Assembly: GCF_004912165.1 (NCBI RefSeq) | Contig: NZ_STGV01000004.1 | Location: 124,001 to 188,000 of the forward strand | Origin: Peteryoungia ipomoeae | GTDB taxonomy: Bacteria; Pseudomonadota; Alphaproteobacteria; Rhizobiales; Rhizobiaceae | DNA: 64,000 nucleotides | Direction of reading: 5' to 3' | Shown here: positions 32,106 through 42,649 of the stretch, in pieces | How positions within the stretch are numbered: position 1 is the first letter of the stretch | How the letters are laid out: every line of letters starts with the position of its first letter | Program-made: the position numbers and the translations under genes | Notes under the pieces: generated by a model | Database searches by the model: none | The model's input: the letters and a program-made list of their open reading frames with translations, nothing else | What the model was told of the DNA's origin: nothing

Positions 32106-32842
32106 AGAACGTAAGCTTGCAAAAGATTGCCGACGAAGTCGCGCGATCGCTTTCCTACGCGAGCGTTGAAGGTTATTCTGCGTTCGTCACTACGGCGGTC
32201 ACCTACCCGAATGGCTCCCATGCTGTGGTGCGGTTGGATGAGAATGGTGATAGCTTTTTTGTGTCGGATGATGGCTATGCAAGCATGAATTGTGACATGC
32301 TCGGCGGTGCCAGTCAGTTTCAACGTATCGCGGTTGACGTGGCGAGACGATTCGGCGTCAGCTACGATCAGCGGTCATTCTTCATACTGAAAGCCAGTAG
32401 GCAACAATTGCCTGCGGCTGTCGCTTTGATTGCAAATGTTTCCGCCGTAGCTGTTGAACGGACCCTTTTCGCGCTTGACCGCCTGCGTGTGAGAGAATCG
32501 AGGGAGCTGTTTGTTCAGCAGATCCTAAACGCCTTTGGGGCTAAAGCTACTTTTGATGTCGAATATAGAGGTTCCACAAAAGCTTGGAACGTAGACGCTG
32601 TAGTCACGGATAATTCCAACGTGGTCGCCATATTTGAGTTTGTGACCCCGGCTCCGTCTTCGGTTGCGTTCGCCCATATGAAAGTTGGCGATATTTCTTC
32701 TATGGTTGAGCGTCCGCGAACGGCGATAGTCTTGTCGGACTATGATAAAACCGACGCGTCGTTACGTCAAATCCTGTCATCATCTGCAGATTTGGTGATG
32801 CCCGCCAACAGCGAACTAGATGCATATCGGGCTGCGGCCTAA
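32084..32842 (+). CDS. DUF1828-like protein (module gene B), possible nuclease-fold C-terminus
   Basis: A 252-aa protein. The N-terminal half has the DUF1828-like pattern AFVTTAVTYPNGSHAVVRLD followed by FFVSDDGYASM. The C-terminal half has WNVDAVVTDNS then VVAIFEFVTP, spaced like the D...E-x-K core of PD-(D/E)XK folds, but the Lys is replaced by Val, so nuclease activity is doubtful. It starts inside the end of gene A, implying translational coupling. AT-rich compared with flanking genes. The role is unknown; a toxin-antitoxin or phage-defence pair is possible. Confidence 0.7.
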   Translation: MVSQLGVKNVSLQKIADEVARSLSYASVEGYSAFVTTAVTYPNGSHAVVRLDENGDSFFVSDDGYASMNCDMLGGASQFQRIAVDVARRFGVSYDQRSFFILKASRQQLPAAVALIANVSAVAVERTLFALDRLRVRESRELFVQQILNAFGAKATFDVEYRGSTKAWNVDAVVTDNSNVVAIFEFVTPAPSSVAFAHMKVGDISSMVERPRTAIVLSDYDKTDASLRQILSSSADLVMPANSELDAYRAAA

Positions 32843-32993
32843 TCGCGCGCCGTCTCTGCTTGGTTGCTTCGTTCTCACTGAGCGTCGGCTCATTCACAGA
32901 TCCATCAACTCGCGCCACTGCTTTAAATCCACTTTGCTAAGCGCCTACATCATGACCGACTGCAGGTCACCCCGCAGCCGGCTCTAGTTGATT

Positions 32994-34004
32994 TCAGCCC
33001 TTCGAAAACACGTAATCCGTCTCCTGGCGCAGCACCTCGCCGGGGCGCAGGATCGCATTCGGGAATCCCGCGTGATTGATCGCGTCGGGCCAGACCTGCG
33101 TTTCCATGCAGAAACCGGCAAAGGCGCCATAAGCGCGACCGTCCAGGCCGGGGACGGCAGGGGCAACCTTGCCGCCGGCATAAAACTGCACTCCCGGCTC
33201 CGTCGTCAGGATCTCCATCGTCACGCCGGATTGCGGGCTGCGCGCCCTGGCGACGCTGCGCTTTTCCACCCGCTTGTCGGAAAAGCAGAAATTGTGGTCG
33301 TAGCCAATCTGCTGTCCGTCGCGTTCGCGGCGGATCGGCCGCATCGCGCGGAAGTCGAAGGCGGTGCCGTCGACGGGGCTGATCTCGCCGGTCGGGATGA
33401 GGGCGGCGTCGACGGGTGTATAGTGGTCGGCAGCCATCATCAGCTCGTGGTCCAGGATGTCCGGGCTGCCGTCGAGATTGAAATAGGCGTGATGGCAGAC
33501 ATTGGCGATGGTCGGCTTGTCGGTCACGGTTTCGTAAAGCGCGGAAAACACGCCGCCTTCCTTCAGTGTGAAGGTCGCCCGGATGCGCACGGTGCCCGGA
33601 TAGCCGGCGCGGCCATCGGGATCGACCACCTCCATCACGACGCTTGCGGCATCCTGTTCAAGGATCGTCCAGAGCTGCCGCCCCATGCCGTCGGAGCCGC
33701 CATGCAGGTGGGAGACGCCGCGCTCGTTGAGCTCAAGCTGATAGTCCACGCCATCGAGCGTGAAGCGGCCCTTGCCGATGCGGTTTGCGCAGCGCCCGGG
33801 CGTCGCGCCGAAATAGGGGGAGTGGTTCAGGTAGCTGTCGAGATCCTCGAAACCGAGAATGAGCGGCGCATCATGGCCTTCAAGCCTCAGATCCTGCAGA
33901 ACCGCCCCGAAGGTGATGATCGAAGCCGTGAGGCCGCCGCCGGTCAGCACGACCTTTTCCACTTGTTCTCCCGTCGGCAGCGTGCCGAAGACGTCTCTCA
34001 TCAT
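32994..34004 (-). CDS. galM: Aldose 1-epimerase (galactose mutarotase)
   Basis: A 336-aa GalM-family enzyme interconverting alpha and beta sugar anomers. Substrate-binding Asn-Arg (GRCANRIGKGRF), His in RGVSHLHGG, catalytic His in ANVCHHAYFNLDG and Glu in CMETQVWPDA are present. Start Met pair at 34004/34001; upstream frame to 34073 rejected. It follows the VWA gene by 31 nt. Confidence 0.92.
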   Translation of the reverse strand: MMRDVFGTLPTGEQVEKVVLTGGGLTASIITFGAVLQDLRLEGHDAPLILGFEDLDSYLNHSPYFGATPGRCANRIGKGRFTLDGVDYQLELNERGVSHLHGGSDGMGRQLWTILEQDAASVVMEVVDPDGRAGYPGTVRIRATFTLKEGGVFSALYETVTDKPTIANVCHHAYFNLDGSPDILDHELMMAADHYTPVDAALIPTGEISPVDGTAFDFRAMRPIRRERDGQQIGYDHNFCFSDKRVEKRSVARARSPQSGVTMEILTTEPGVQFYAGGKVAPAVPGLDGRAYGAFAGFCMETQVWPDAINHAGFPNAILRPGEVLRQETDYVFSKG

Positions 34005-34035
34005 GATGCTCTTGTCCTCACCTTTGTCTTTGTAA

Positions 34036-35220
34036 TCAGCGCGAAAGTTCGCGCGCGGCCTGTTCCAGCCCACCCAGCGTCAGCGGATACATGCGATCGC
34101 CGATCAGGCGGCGAATCAATCCGACCGACATCGTAGTGTCCCATTGCCGCTCCGCCAGCGGGTTGATCCAGAGATGCCGGCGAAAGTGCCCGGTCAGGCG
34201 GTCGAGCCAGGCAGCCCCGCTTTCCGTGTTCCAGTGCTCCACCGATCCACCCGGATGGGTGATTTCGTAGGGGCTCATGGCTGCATCGCCGACGAAGATC
34301 AGCCGGTAGTCCGGGCCGAAGGTGCGGATGATGTCTTCGGTCGGGACCGTATCCACGTGGCGGCGCTGATTGTCCTTCCACACCCGCTCATAGGGACAGT
34401 TGTGGAAGTAGAAATACTGCATGTGCCGAAATTCGGACCGCGCGGCGGAGAACAGTTCCTCGACGGTCCGGACATGGTCGTCCATCGAGCCGCCGATATC
34501 GAAGAACATCAGAAGCTTCACCGCGTTGCGCCGCTCGGGTCTCGTCTTTACGTCGAGATAGCCGTGTTCGGCGGTGGAGCGGATCGTGCCGCCAAGGTCG
34601 AATTCCTCGGCCGATCCTTCGCGCACGAAGCGACGCAGGCGTCGCAGCGCCACCTTGATGTTGCGCGTGCCAAGCTCCACCCGGTCGTCGAGATTGCGAA
34701 ATTCCCTGTTGTCCCAGACCTTCACGGCCCGGCGGTGCCGGCTTTCATCCTGGCCGATGCGCACGCCCTTGGGGTTGTAGCCATAGGCGCCAAACGGCGA
34801 TGTGCCGGCCGTGCCGATCCACTTGTTGCCGCCCTGATGGCGCTTCTTCTGTTCGGCAAGCCGCTCTTTAAGCGTTTCCATCAGCTTGTCGAAACCGCCG
34901 AGCGCCTCGATCAGTGTCTTGTCCTCGTCGGAGAGATGCTTTTCCGTGAGCCTGCGCAGCCAGTCCTCAGGGATTGCCTGGCGGTCGACACCATCAGCGG
35001 CCTTCTCGCTCAGCACGCCGCCGAAGATCTCGGAAAACACCCGGTCGAAGCGGTCGATGAAGCGCTCGTCCTTCACCAGGGTGGTGCGGGCGAGATAATA
35101 GAAACCTTCAGGGTCGAAATCGACCAGCCCTGCCTCCAGACCCTCGAGCAGGGCAAGGTATTCCCGCAGCGTCACGGGGATCTTTTCGTCTCTAAGGCGG
35201 AGGAAGAAGGGCAGAAACAT
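34036..35220 (-). CDS. VWA domain protein (CoxE-like) partner of MoxR
   Basis: A 394-aa protein of the VWA/CoxE type. The N-terminal helical part (FLRLRDEKIPVTLREYLALL) is followed by a VWA domain whose MIDAS reads FDIGGSMDDH; the usual DxSxS has Gly at its second position. FVGDAAMSPYEI forms a later metal-site loop. Such proteins act with MoxR AAA+ ATPases in metal insertion or complex maturation. The MoxR gene lies upstream on the same strand, but metA is inserted between them. Confidence 0.85.
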   Translation of the reverse strand: MFLPFFLRLRDEKIPVTLREYLALLEGLEAGLVDFDPEGFYYLARTTLVKDERFIDRFDRVFSEIFGGVLSEKAADGVDRQAIPEDWLRRLTEKHLSDEDKTLIEALGGFDKLMETLKERLAEQKKRHQGGNKWIGTAGTSPFGAYGYNPKGVRIGQDESRHRRAVKVWDNREFRNLDDRVELGTRNIKVALRRLRRFVREGSAEEFDLGGTIRSTAEHGYLDVKTRPERRNAVKLLMFFDIGGSMDDHVRTVEELFSAARSEFRHMQYFYFHNCPYERVWKDNQRRHVDTVPTEDIIRTFGPDYRLIFVGDAAMSPYEITHPGGSVEHWNTESGAAWLDRLTGHFRRHLWINPLAERQWDTTMSVGLIRRLIGDRMYPLTLGGLEQAARELSR

Positions 35221-35312
35221 CTGTTATGACGCCGTCGGGAAAACGTTGGGGCGCACTCTCTCACAGAGCGGCCCCGATGTCCCAGCGAAATGCATCCGGG
35301 CTCGCCCGGCCG

Positions 35313-36236
35313 TCAGAGATCCTTGCCAATCTCGTTCAGATCATAGGGCGTCATCTGGTAGATCTCGTTGATCCAGTTGCCGAACAGCAGATGCGCATGG
35401 CCGCGCCAGCGGTTGAGCGGCGTCAGCGTGTCGTCGTTGTGCGGGAAGTAGTTGTGCGGCAGCTTGATCGGGATGCCGGCATTCTTGTCGCGGAAATACT
35501 CGTCGCCCAGCGAGGTCGAGTCGTATTCGACGTGATTGAACATGTAGAGCCGGTTCGCCCGCTTTTCCTGCACCAGGCAGACACCCATCTCGTCGCTCTC
35601 GAGCAGGATCTTCAGATCCGGCACCTTTTCGATATCGGCCCGGCGGACCTCGGTCCAGCGCGATACCGGCACCTGGAAGTCATCGGAGAAGCCGTTGAGA
35701 TAAACGGAGGATGGAGCGAGGTTCCGGTGGCGGTAAACCCCGAAGGCCTTCTCCTTCAGCGGGTGCTTCGGCACACCGTGGAAGTGGTAGATCGCCGCCA
35801 TGCCGCCCCAGCAGACATTCATGGTCGAATGAACATTGGTTTCGGTCCAGTTCAGAATTTCCTGCAGTTCCGGCCAGTAGTTCACCTCTTCGAAGGGCAG
35901 CGTCTCCACGGGTGCGCCGGTGATGATGAAACCGTCGAACTTCCGGTCCTTCACCTCATCCCAGGTCTGGTAGAAGGACAGGAGATGCTCCTCCGGCGTG
36001 TTCTTCGCCTTGTGGCCGCCGACGCGCACCAGCGTCAGCTCGACCTGCAGCGGCGAAGCGCCGATCAGCCGGGCAAACTGGACCTCGGTCTTGATCTTGT
36101 TCGGCATGAGGTTGAGCAGGCCGATCTGCAGCGGGCGAATGTCCTGGCGCACGGCCATGGTTTCGGTCATGACCCGCACGCCCTCATTGACGAGGGTTTC
36201 AAAGGCGGGCAGCGTATCGGGGATCCTGATCGGCAT
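35313..36236 (-). CDS. metA: Homoserine O-acyltransferase MetA (MetAS)
   Basis: A 307-aa homoserine O-acetyl/succinyl-transferase, the entry to methionine synthesis. Blocks are [20 protein letters not shown], the nucleophile in [11 protein letters not shown] and the His of HDDTLTP-type context ([18 protein letters not shown]). Acetyl- versus succinyl-CoA preference depends on one residue near the active site and is not decided here. Preceded by a SAM-II riboswitch. Confidence 0.95.
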   Translation of the reverse strand: MPIRIPDTLPAFETLVNEGVRVMTETMAVRQDIRPLQIGLLNLMPNKIKTEVQFARLIGASPLQVELTLVRVGGHKAKNTPEEHLLSFYQTWDEVKDRKFDGFIITGAPVETLPFEEVNYWPELQEILNWTETNVHSTMNVCWGGMAAIYHFHGVPKHPLKEKAFGVYRHRNLAPSSVYLNGFSDDFQVPVSRWTEVRRADIEKVPDLKILLESDEMGVCLVQEKRANRLYMFNHVEYDSTSLGDEYFRDKNAGIPIKLPHNYFPHNDDTLTPLNRWRGHAHLLFGNWINEIYQMTPYDLNEIGKDL

Positions 36237-36345
36237 CTTACTCTCGAACTTTCCCTGTCACGGCGGTCGTCAGACCGCGGAAACAAAAATACCGGCAGCT
36301 TGAACAGATCGCCACCGGTCCTTGGAAAGTCTGATAACTCGCCTC

Positions 36346-36402
36346 GGCCCTTTAGCGACTTATTTTACGTGGCTGCAAGCCGGCCGGCCAAATCACCACG
36401 GA
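36346..36402 (-). promoter_or_regulatory. SAM-II riboswitch upstream of metA
   Basis: On the minus strand: CCGTGGTGATTTG, then GGCCGGCTTGCAGCCACG, then AATAAGTCGCTAAAGGGC. CGTGG (36396-36400) pairs with CCACG (36368-36372), and the AAGTCGCTAAAG tail supplies the H-type pseudoknot. This is the compact alphaproteobacterial class that senses S-adenosylmethionine, about 110 nt before metA. Confidence 0.93.
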
Positions 36403-36448
36403 ACCGCATTCTATGTACGCCTGTCGCCCTCGCGAATCAATGGGCAGC

Positions 36449-37291
36449 CTAACGCCCCTCGCGTCGCGCGATGAAGGCCAGCCGTTCGAAGAGGTGCACG
36501 TCCTGCTCGTTCTTCAGGAGCGCGCCGTGCAGTTTCGGCAGCGCGTTCTTCACATCGCCGCGCAGCTCGGCCGGATCGATGTCCTCGGCGACGAGAAGCC
36601 GGATCCAGTCCAGTGCTTCCGACGTTGACGGCTTCTTCTTCAGGCCCGGCGTTTCCCGGATCTCGTAGAACTGTGTCAGCGCATTGCGGAGAAGCCCCTT
36701 CCGGATGCCGGGATAGTGAACCTCGACAATGCGCTCCAGCGTCTCTGCATCGGGAAAGCGAATGTAGTGGAAGAAGCAGCGGCGCAGAAAGGCGTCCGGC
36801 AGCTCCTTCTCGTTGTTGGAGGTGATGATGACGATCGGCCGAACGCGGGCCTTCACCGTCTCGCCCGTTTCGTAGACGTGGAACTCCATGCGGTCGAGTT
36901 CCTGCAGCAGGTCGTTCGGAAATTCGATATCGGCCTTGTCGATCTCGTCGATCAGCAATACCGTTTTCTTCTCCGCCGCAAAGGCCTGCCACAGCTTGCC
37001 GCGCCGGATGTAGTTCTGCACGTCATTCACCCGGGCGTCGCCGAGCTGGCTGTCACGCAGGCGCGACACGGCATCGTATTCGTAAAGCCCCTGCTGTGCC
37101 TTGGTGGTCGACTTGATGCTCCATTCGAGCATGTCGAGACCGAGTGCTGCTGCCACCTGCCGGGCCAGTTCCGTCTTGCCTGTGCCGGGTTCGCCCTTGA
37201 CCAGCAGTGGCCGTTCCAGCCGGATGGCGGCGTTTACCGCGATCATCAGGTCCTTGTCGGCAATGTAGTCGGCGGTTCCGGTGAACTGCAT
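36449..37291 (-). CDS. MoxR-family AAA+ ATPase
   Basis: A 280-aa AAA+ chaperone. Walker A LLVKGEPGTGKTELARQVA, Walker B TVLLIDEIDKADIEFPND, sensor 1 IVIITSNNEKELP and Arg-finger FLRRCFFHYIRFPD are intact. The ATG at 37291 follows GGAG with good spacing. It probably works with the VWA protein at 34036-35220 to remodel a metalloenzyme; the client is not in the window. Confidence 0.9.
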   Translation of the reverse strand: MQFTGTADYIADKDLMIAVNAAIRLERPLLVKGEPGTGKTELARQVAAALGLDMLEWSIKSTTKAQQGLYEYDAVSRLRDSQLGDARVNDVQNYIRRGKLWQAFAAEKKTVLLIDEIDKADIEFPNDLLQELDRMEFHVYETGETVKARVRPIVIITSNNEKELPDAFLRRCFFHYIRFPDAETLERIVEVHYPGIRKGLLRNALTQFYEIRETPGLKKKPSTSEALDWIRLLVAEDIDPAELRGDVKNALPKLHGALLKNEQDVHLFERLAFIARREGR

Positions 37292-37418
37292 CTTGCACTC
37301 CAAAAGCGTGCGGCAAACCTAGTGACAGGTTTCGCAACAGGCAAGGCTCGCATAGGAGACGGGATTGATAACGCGGAAGCGCTTTCCCTTCTGCTTCAAG
37401 ATGCGCTAAGGGCTTGCC

Positions 37419-38072
37419 ATGACCATTTCTTCCTTCACCATCCTGCTCGGCGGATCGCTAGTCGTGACCGAGCGACTCAAGGCTTTGACCGCAGATAGCC
37501 GCGTGATTGCAGCGGATGGCGGCATGCGCCATGCCGCAGTGCTCGATGTCACGCCCGAGCTCTGGGTTGGCGATTTCGACAGCAGCGATGCCGATCTGAT
37601 CGCCCGCTATCCCGCTGTCGAACGGCGCAATTATCCGGCCACAAAGGCGGCGACCGATGGCGAGATCGCCGTGGCGGAAGCGATTGCCCGCGGCGCCACC
37701 CGGTTGATCTTTGCCGGCGCGCTTGGCGGTGGCCGGTCCGATCACGTCGTGCAGCATTATCTCAATGCGCTCGGCCTCGTCGAAGACGGTTTTGAGGTGG
37801 TGCTCACCTCGGGCGAGGAGGAAGCCTTTCCCTTTGTCGAAGAGAGCGAACTGGCGGTCGAGCTGCCCAAGGGCTCGCTGTTTTCCGTCCTCGGTTTCAC
37901 CGAACTGACTGGCCTCACCATCAAGAATGCGCGCTATCCCTTGCGCAATTTCACGCTGCCTTTCGGCTCGTCGCGCACGATATCCAATATTGCGGAAGGG
38001 CCGGTTTCCGTCACCCTCAGCCATGGACGCGCGATCCTGCTCGCCCGCCCCTACGATCTCTCAGGAGCCTGA
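37419..38072 (+). CDS. thiN: Thiamine pyrophosphokinase
   Basis: A 217-aa enzyme making thiamine diphosphate from thiamine and ATP. Conserved blocks are VIAADGGMRHA, LWVGDFDSSD, DGEIAVAEA and AGALGGGRSDHVVQH, with C-terminal FTLPFGSSRTISNIAEG. It supplies TPP from thiamine taken up by the ThiBPQ system 4 kb away. A 4-nt gap separates it from the ABC-F gene. Confidence 0.93.
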   Translation: MTISSFTILLGGSLVVTERLKALTADSRVIAADGGMRHAAVLDVTPELWVGDFDSSDADLIARYPAVERRNYPATKAATDGEIAVAEAIARGATRLIFAGALGGGRSDHVVQHYLNALGLVEDGFEVVLTSGEEEAFPFVEESELAVELPKGSLFSVLGFTELTGLTIKNARYPLRNFTLPFGSSRTISNIAEGPVSVTLSHGRAILLARPYDLSGA

Positions 38073-38076
38073 AGCC

Positions 38077-39909
<1,833 letters not shown>

Positions 39910-39966
39910 GGCACTTGCCTTGCTTGCCAGTCCTCAAGTCGGGCCTCAAGCTGTCATCCCTTCCGC

Positions 39967-40143
39967 TCAGAAGAAGCTGAAGGCGATCAGCACCGCCCAC
40001 AGCAGCGTTAAGAGGACGAAGCCGGGTCCGTTCTGGGGTGTCGATACGGCCCACCGACTTTTTTGTTTGCTGTCGTAAAGGTCATATCTGGTCCAGATCA
40101 GCAGGGTGCCGACTAGCCAGAGGACAAAGAGCCACCCGCTCAT
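39967..40143 (-). CDS. Small two-helix membrane protein, 58 aa
   Basis: A short frame starting ATG at 40143, overlapping the stop of the decayed ABC gene by ATGA, so translation is probably coupled. It encodes MSGWLFVLWLVGTLLIWTRY, a polar middle (SKQKSRWAVSTPQNG) and a second hydrophobic helix ending LLWAVLIAFSFF. No family recognised; it reads like a genuine inner-membrane miniprotein. Confidence 0.55.
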   Translation of the reverse strand: MSGWLFVLWLVGTLLIWTRYDLYDSKQKSRWAVSTPQNGPGFVLLTLLWAVLIAFSFF

Positions 40144-41428
40144 TCCTCCTCCTGCGGCGCGACGGCCTCGTCTCTTTTCGATGCGCCGGTGGTGGTCTTC
40201 TCCAGATGCAGGATCCTCGCACCGGTTGCTTCGGCAAAGGCCATGGAGTGGCCGAGATAGATCAGCGTCGTCTCGGGCAGTCCCTTGAGAAGATCAGCGA
40301 GTCGCGCTTCGGTGTCGGCCTCCAAGCCTTCCAGGACATCATTCATGACCAGCCAGCGTGGTTTGCGCAGCAGAATGCCGGCAAAGGCCAGTGCCATCTG
40401 CTGGTCCTTGTCCAGGATCCGGTCCCAGCGCGCCCTGCGGTCCAACTCTGTTGCGAATTCTCCAAGACCCACCTTCTCCAGCGCCTGCGCCATGGCCGCA
40501 TCGGAAAATTCGGCGGAGGAGGCCGGATAGGCCAGCAGGCTGCGAAGGCGGCCCTCCGGCAGATAGCCCATCTGCGGCAAGAAGATGATGTCAGCGTCGA
40601 CCGGAAGGGCAATCCGGCCTTCGCCGAACGGCCACAGGCCCGCCATGGCATTGAAGAGCAGCGCGCGGTTCACCCCCTGGTCGCCATTGATCATCACAGC
40701 CTCGCCAGGTGCAATCACCACTGTCGCTTCCCGGAGACGAAAGCCACTGTCGCAGGCCTCGCCATTCACCCTGTCGCAGATTTCAAGATTTTCCAGCCGC
40801 AGACAGCCATCAGCAGAATGGTGGCATTGAACAGGCCGATCGAAAGCGATGTCGTCATCTCTGCCAGCTTGCGCGCATCCTCATGCAGGCGCTGATCCGG
40901 ATTTACGCCAAGCGTGCTGAAGAGCGAAAGCCTGTAGGCACGGGCGCCGGTCAGCCATTGGTCCACGACATCGCGCGACAGGCCCTCGCGCATGCAGAGC
41001 GAGGTCATGTGATTGAGCCAGGATTGAACGACATTGAGCACAAGCAGGCCGCCGGCGATCAGCGCGAATCTCTGCAACTCATCGATAAAGGCGGTAAGGT
41101 CGCGGCGTTCCAGTGCGTTGTAGAAGGGTGCGTTCCACTGGTTCAGCAAGACCGTTCCATAAACCGTGGCAAGGATGACCGCCACCAGAGCGCCGGCAAA
41201 GGTCAGAACGCGGTTGCGCATATGCGAGCGCCAGAAACTATCGAATGCAATGCGCAATTGACGTCGAAAGCTTGCTTCGACCGCTGCAACGACGCGGTCT
41301 GTCTCGCTGTTCATCGTCGAGTGAAAAGGTACCATGCGCGAATTCCCGGATTTGATGCTCTCTAGCATGGCGGTCTTGCCAAAATGCTGACGGCTGGTCG
41401 TTTCGGCCAACATTGCGCTATCTTGCAC
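40140..41428 (-). pseudogene. Decayed BacA/YddA-type ABC transporter (fused permease-ATPase)
   Basis: The 5' frame (41428-40766) keeps the YddA-type N-terminus: FWRSHMRNRVLTF, membrane helices and the typical VNPDQRLHEDARKLAEM. After ATILLMA the frame changes; the next frame (about 40820-40140) reads RLENLEICD and an ATPase-like domain. About 190 residues of the usual 580-600 aa protein are missing, and the two halves are out of register. The ATPase has lost Walker A Lys (GDQGVNRALL), the signature (ILDKDQQMA) and the catalytic Glu (LVMNDVLEG). Intact relatives import peptides or B12-like compounds; this copy cannot. Confidence 0.8.
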
Positions 41429-41463
41429 TTGCCATCCTGCCGCGCTATTTCCTTCTCTGCTCT

Positions 41464-41557
41464 AACGGGGTGCCCCTGTCCATGCGGACCGGTGGCTGAG
41501 AGGCGTCAATGCCAACCCGCGGAACCTGATCCGGTTAACACCGGCGGAGGGATTAGA
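41464..41557 (+). promoter_or_regulatory. TPP (THI-box) riboswitch upstream of thiB
   Basis: CGGGGTGCCCC, GGTGGCTGAGAGG, ACCCGCGGAACCTGATC and GGTTAACACCGGCGGAGGG occur in order with correct spacing, 58 nt before thiB. Confidence 0.95.
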
Positions 41558-41614
41558 CGCGACGATATCAGGCGCCCTATCCCGACAACATGATTTTTGA
41601 AGGAGGAGGGCGCG

Positions 41615-42643
41615 ATGCGACCTGAGATCACATCCCTATTGCTGCGCGGACTTGTCGCCGCCGGCGTCGCTGTCTGCAGCGGTTCGGCAGCGTTTGCACA
41701 ACAGAAGACCCTGACGGTCTATACGTATGAAAGCTTCGTTTCCGAATGGGGGCCGGGTCCCAAGGTGAAGGAAGCCTTCGAAAAGACCTGCGGCTGCACC
41801 GTCAACTTCGTCGGCGTCGCCGATGGCGTGGCGCTGCTCACCCGATTGAAGCTCGAGGGTGAGACGTCGAAAGCCGACGTGGTGCTGGGGCTCGATACCA
41901 ATCTTGTCGCCGAAGCCAAGGAAACGGGTCTGTTCGAACCGCATGGTCTTGATACGGCTGCCCTGACGCTGCCGGGCGACGGCTTCAAGGACGATACCTT
42001 CATCCCCTATGACTATGGCCATTTCGCCGTGATCTACGACAGCGAGACCGTCAAGACGCCGCCTAAGAGCCTGAAGGAACTGGTCGAGGGCGATCCGGCG
42101 GAAAAGATCGTGATCCAGGATCCGCGTACCTCTACGCCCGGTCTCGGTCTCATCCTCTGGGTCAAGGCCGTCTATGGCGACGAGGCGCCGGCTGCCTGGG
42201 CCAAGCTGAAGAACCGGGTGCTGACCGTCACGCCCGGCTGGTCGGAGGCCTATGGCCTGTTCACCAAGGGAGAGGCGCCGATGGTGCTCTCCTACACCAC
42301 CTCTTCCGCCTATCACATGGTGGCGGAAAACACTGATCGGTATCAGGCAGCCGCCTTCTCGGAAGGCCACTATATCCAGATCGAGGTTGCCGGCCTTCTG
42401 AAAAAGGCACCCGAGAAGGATCTGGCGCGTCAGTTCCTGGCCTTCACGCTGACGCCGGCCTTCCAGGATACCATCCCGACCAACAACTGGATGATGCCGG
42501 CTTCCCCGACCACCGATCCGCTGCCGGACGCTTTCGGCAAACTGGTCAAGCCGGAAGTCACTTTCTTGAAGTCGCCGGAGGAGGTCGCCGAAAACCGCCA
42601 GGCCTGGATCGATGAATGGCTGAAGGCCATGACGTTGAACTAA
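41615..42643 (+). CDS. thiB: Thiamine ABC transporter binding protein ThiB
   Basis: A 342-aa periplasmic thiamine/TPP-binding protein. The signal peptide ends SAAFAQQ; mature blocks are [31 protein letters not shown] and [12 protein letters not shown], with the aromatic site in NNWMMPAS. The ATG follows AAGGAGGAGGG; the preceding TTG is within that ribosome site and was rejected. Riboswitch-controlled. Confidence 0.95.
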   Translation: MRPEITSLLLRGLVAAGVAVCSGSAAFAQQKTLTVYTYESFVSEWGPGPKVKEAFEKTCGCTVNFVGVADGVALLTRLKLEGETSKADVVLGLDTNLVAEAKETGLFEPHGLDTAALTLPGDGFKDDTFIPYDYGHFAVIYDSETVKTPPKSLKELVEGDPAEKIVIQDPRTSTPGLGLILWVKAVYGDEAPAAWAKLKNRVLTVTPGWSEAYGLFTKGEAPMVLSYTTSSAYHMVAENTDRYQAAAFSEGHYIQIEVAGLLKKAPEKDLARQFLAFTLTPAFQDTIPTNNWMMPASPTTDPLPDAFGKLVKPEVTFLKSPEEVAENRQAWIDEWLKAMTLN

Positions 42644-42649
42644 GTCTTG

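Noticed and set aside
32843..32993. A right-hand attachment site copying the end of tRNA-Gly
   Set aside because: No repeat of the tRNA 3' end (CACCCGCTCCA) was found before galM, and no integrase gene is present.
40140..40769. Functional stand-alone ABC ATPase
   Set aside because: Walker A Lys, signature and catalytic Glu are all lost, and its upstream sequence continues out of frame into a permease remnant.
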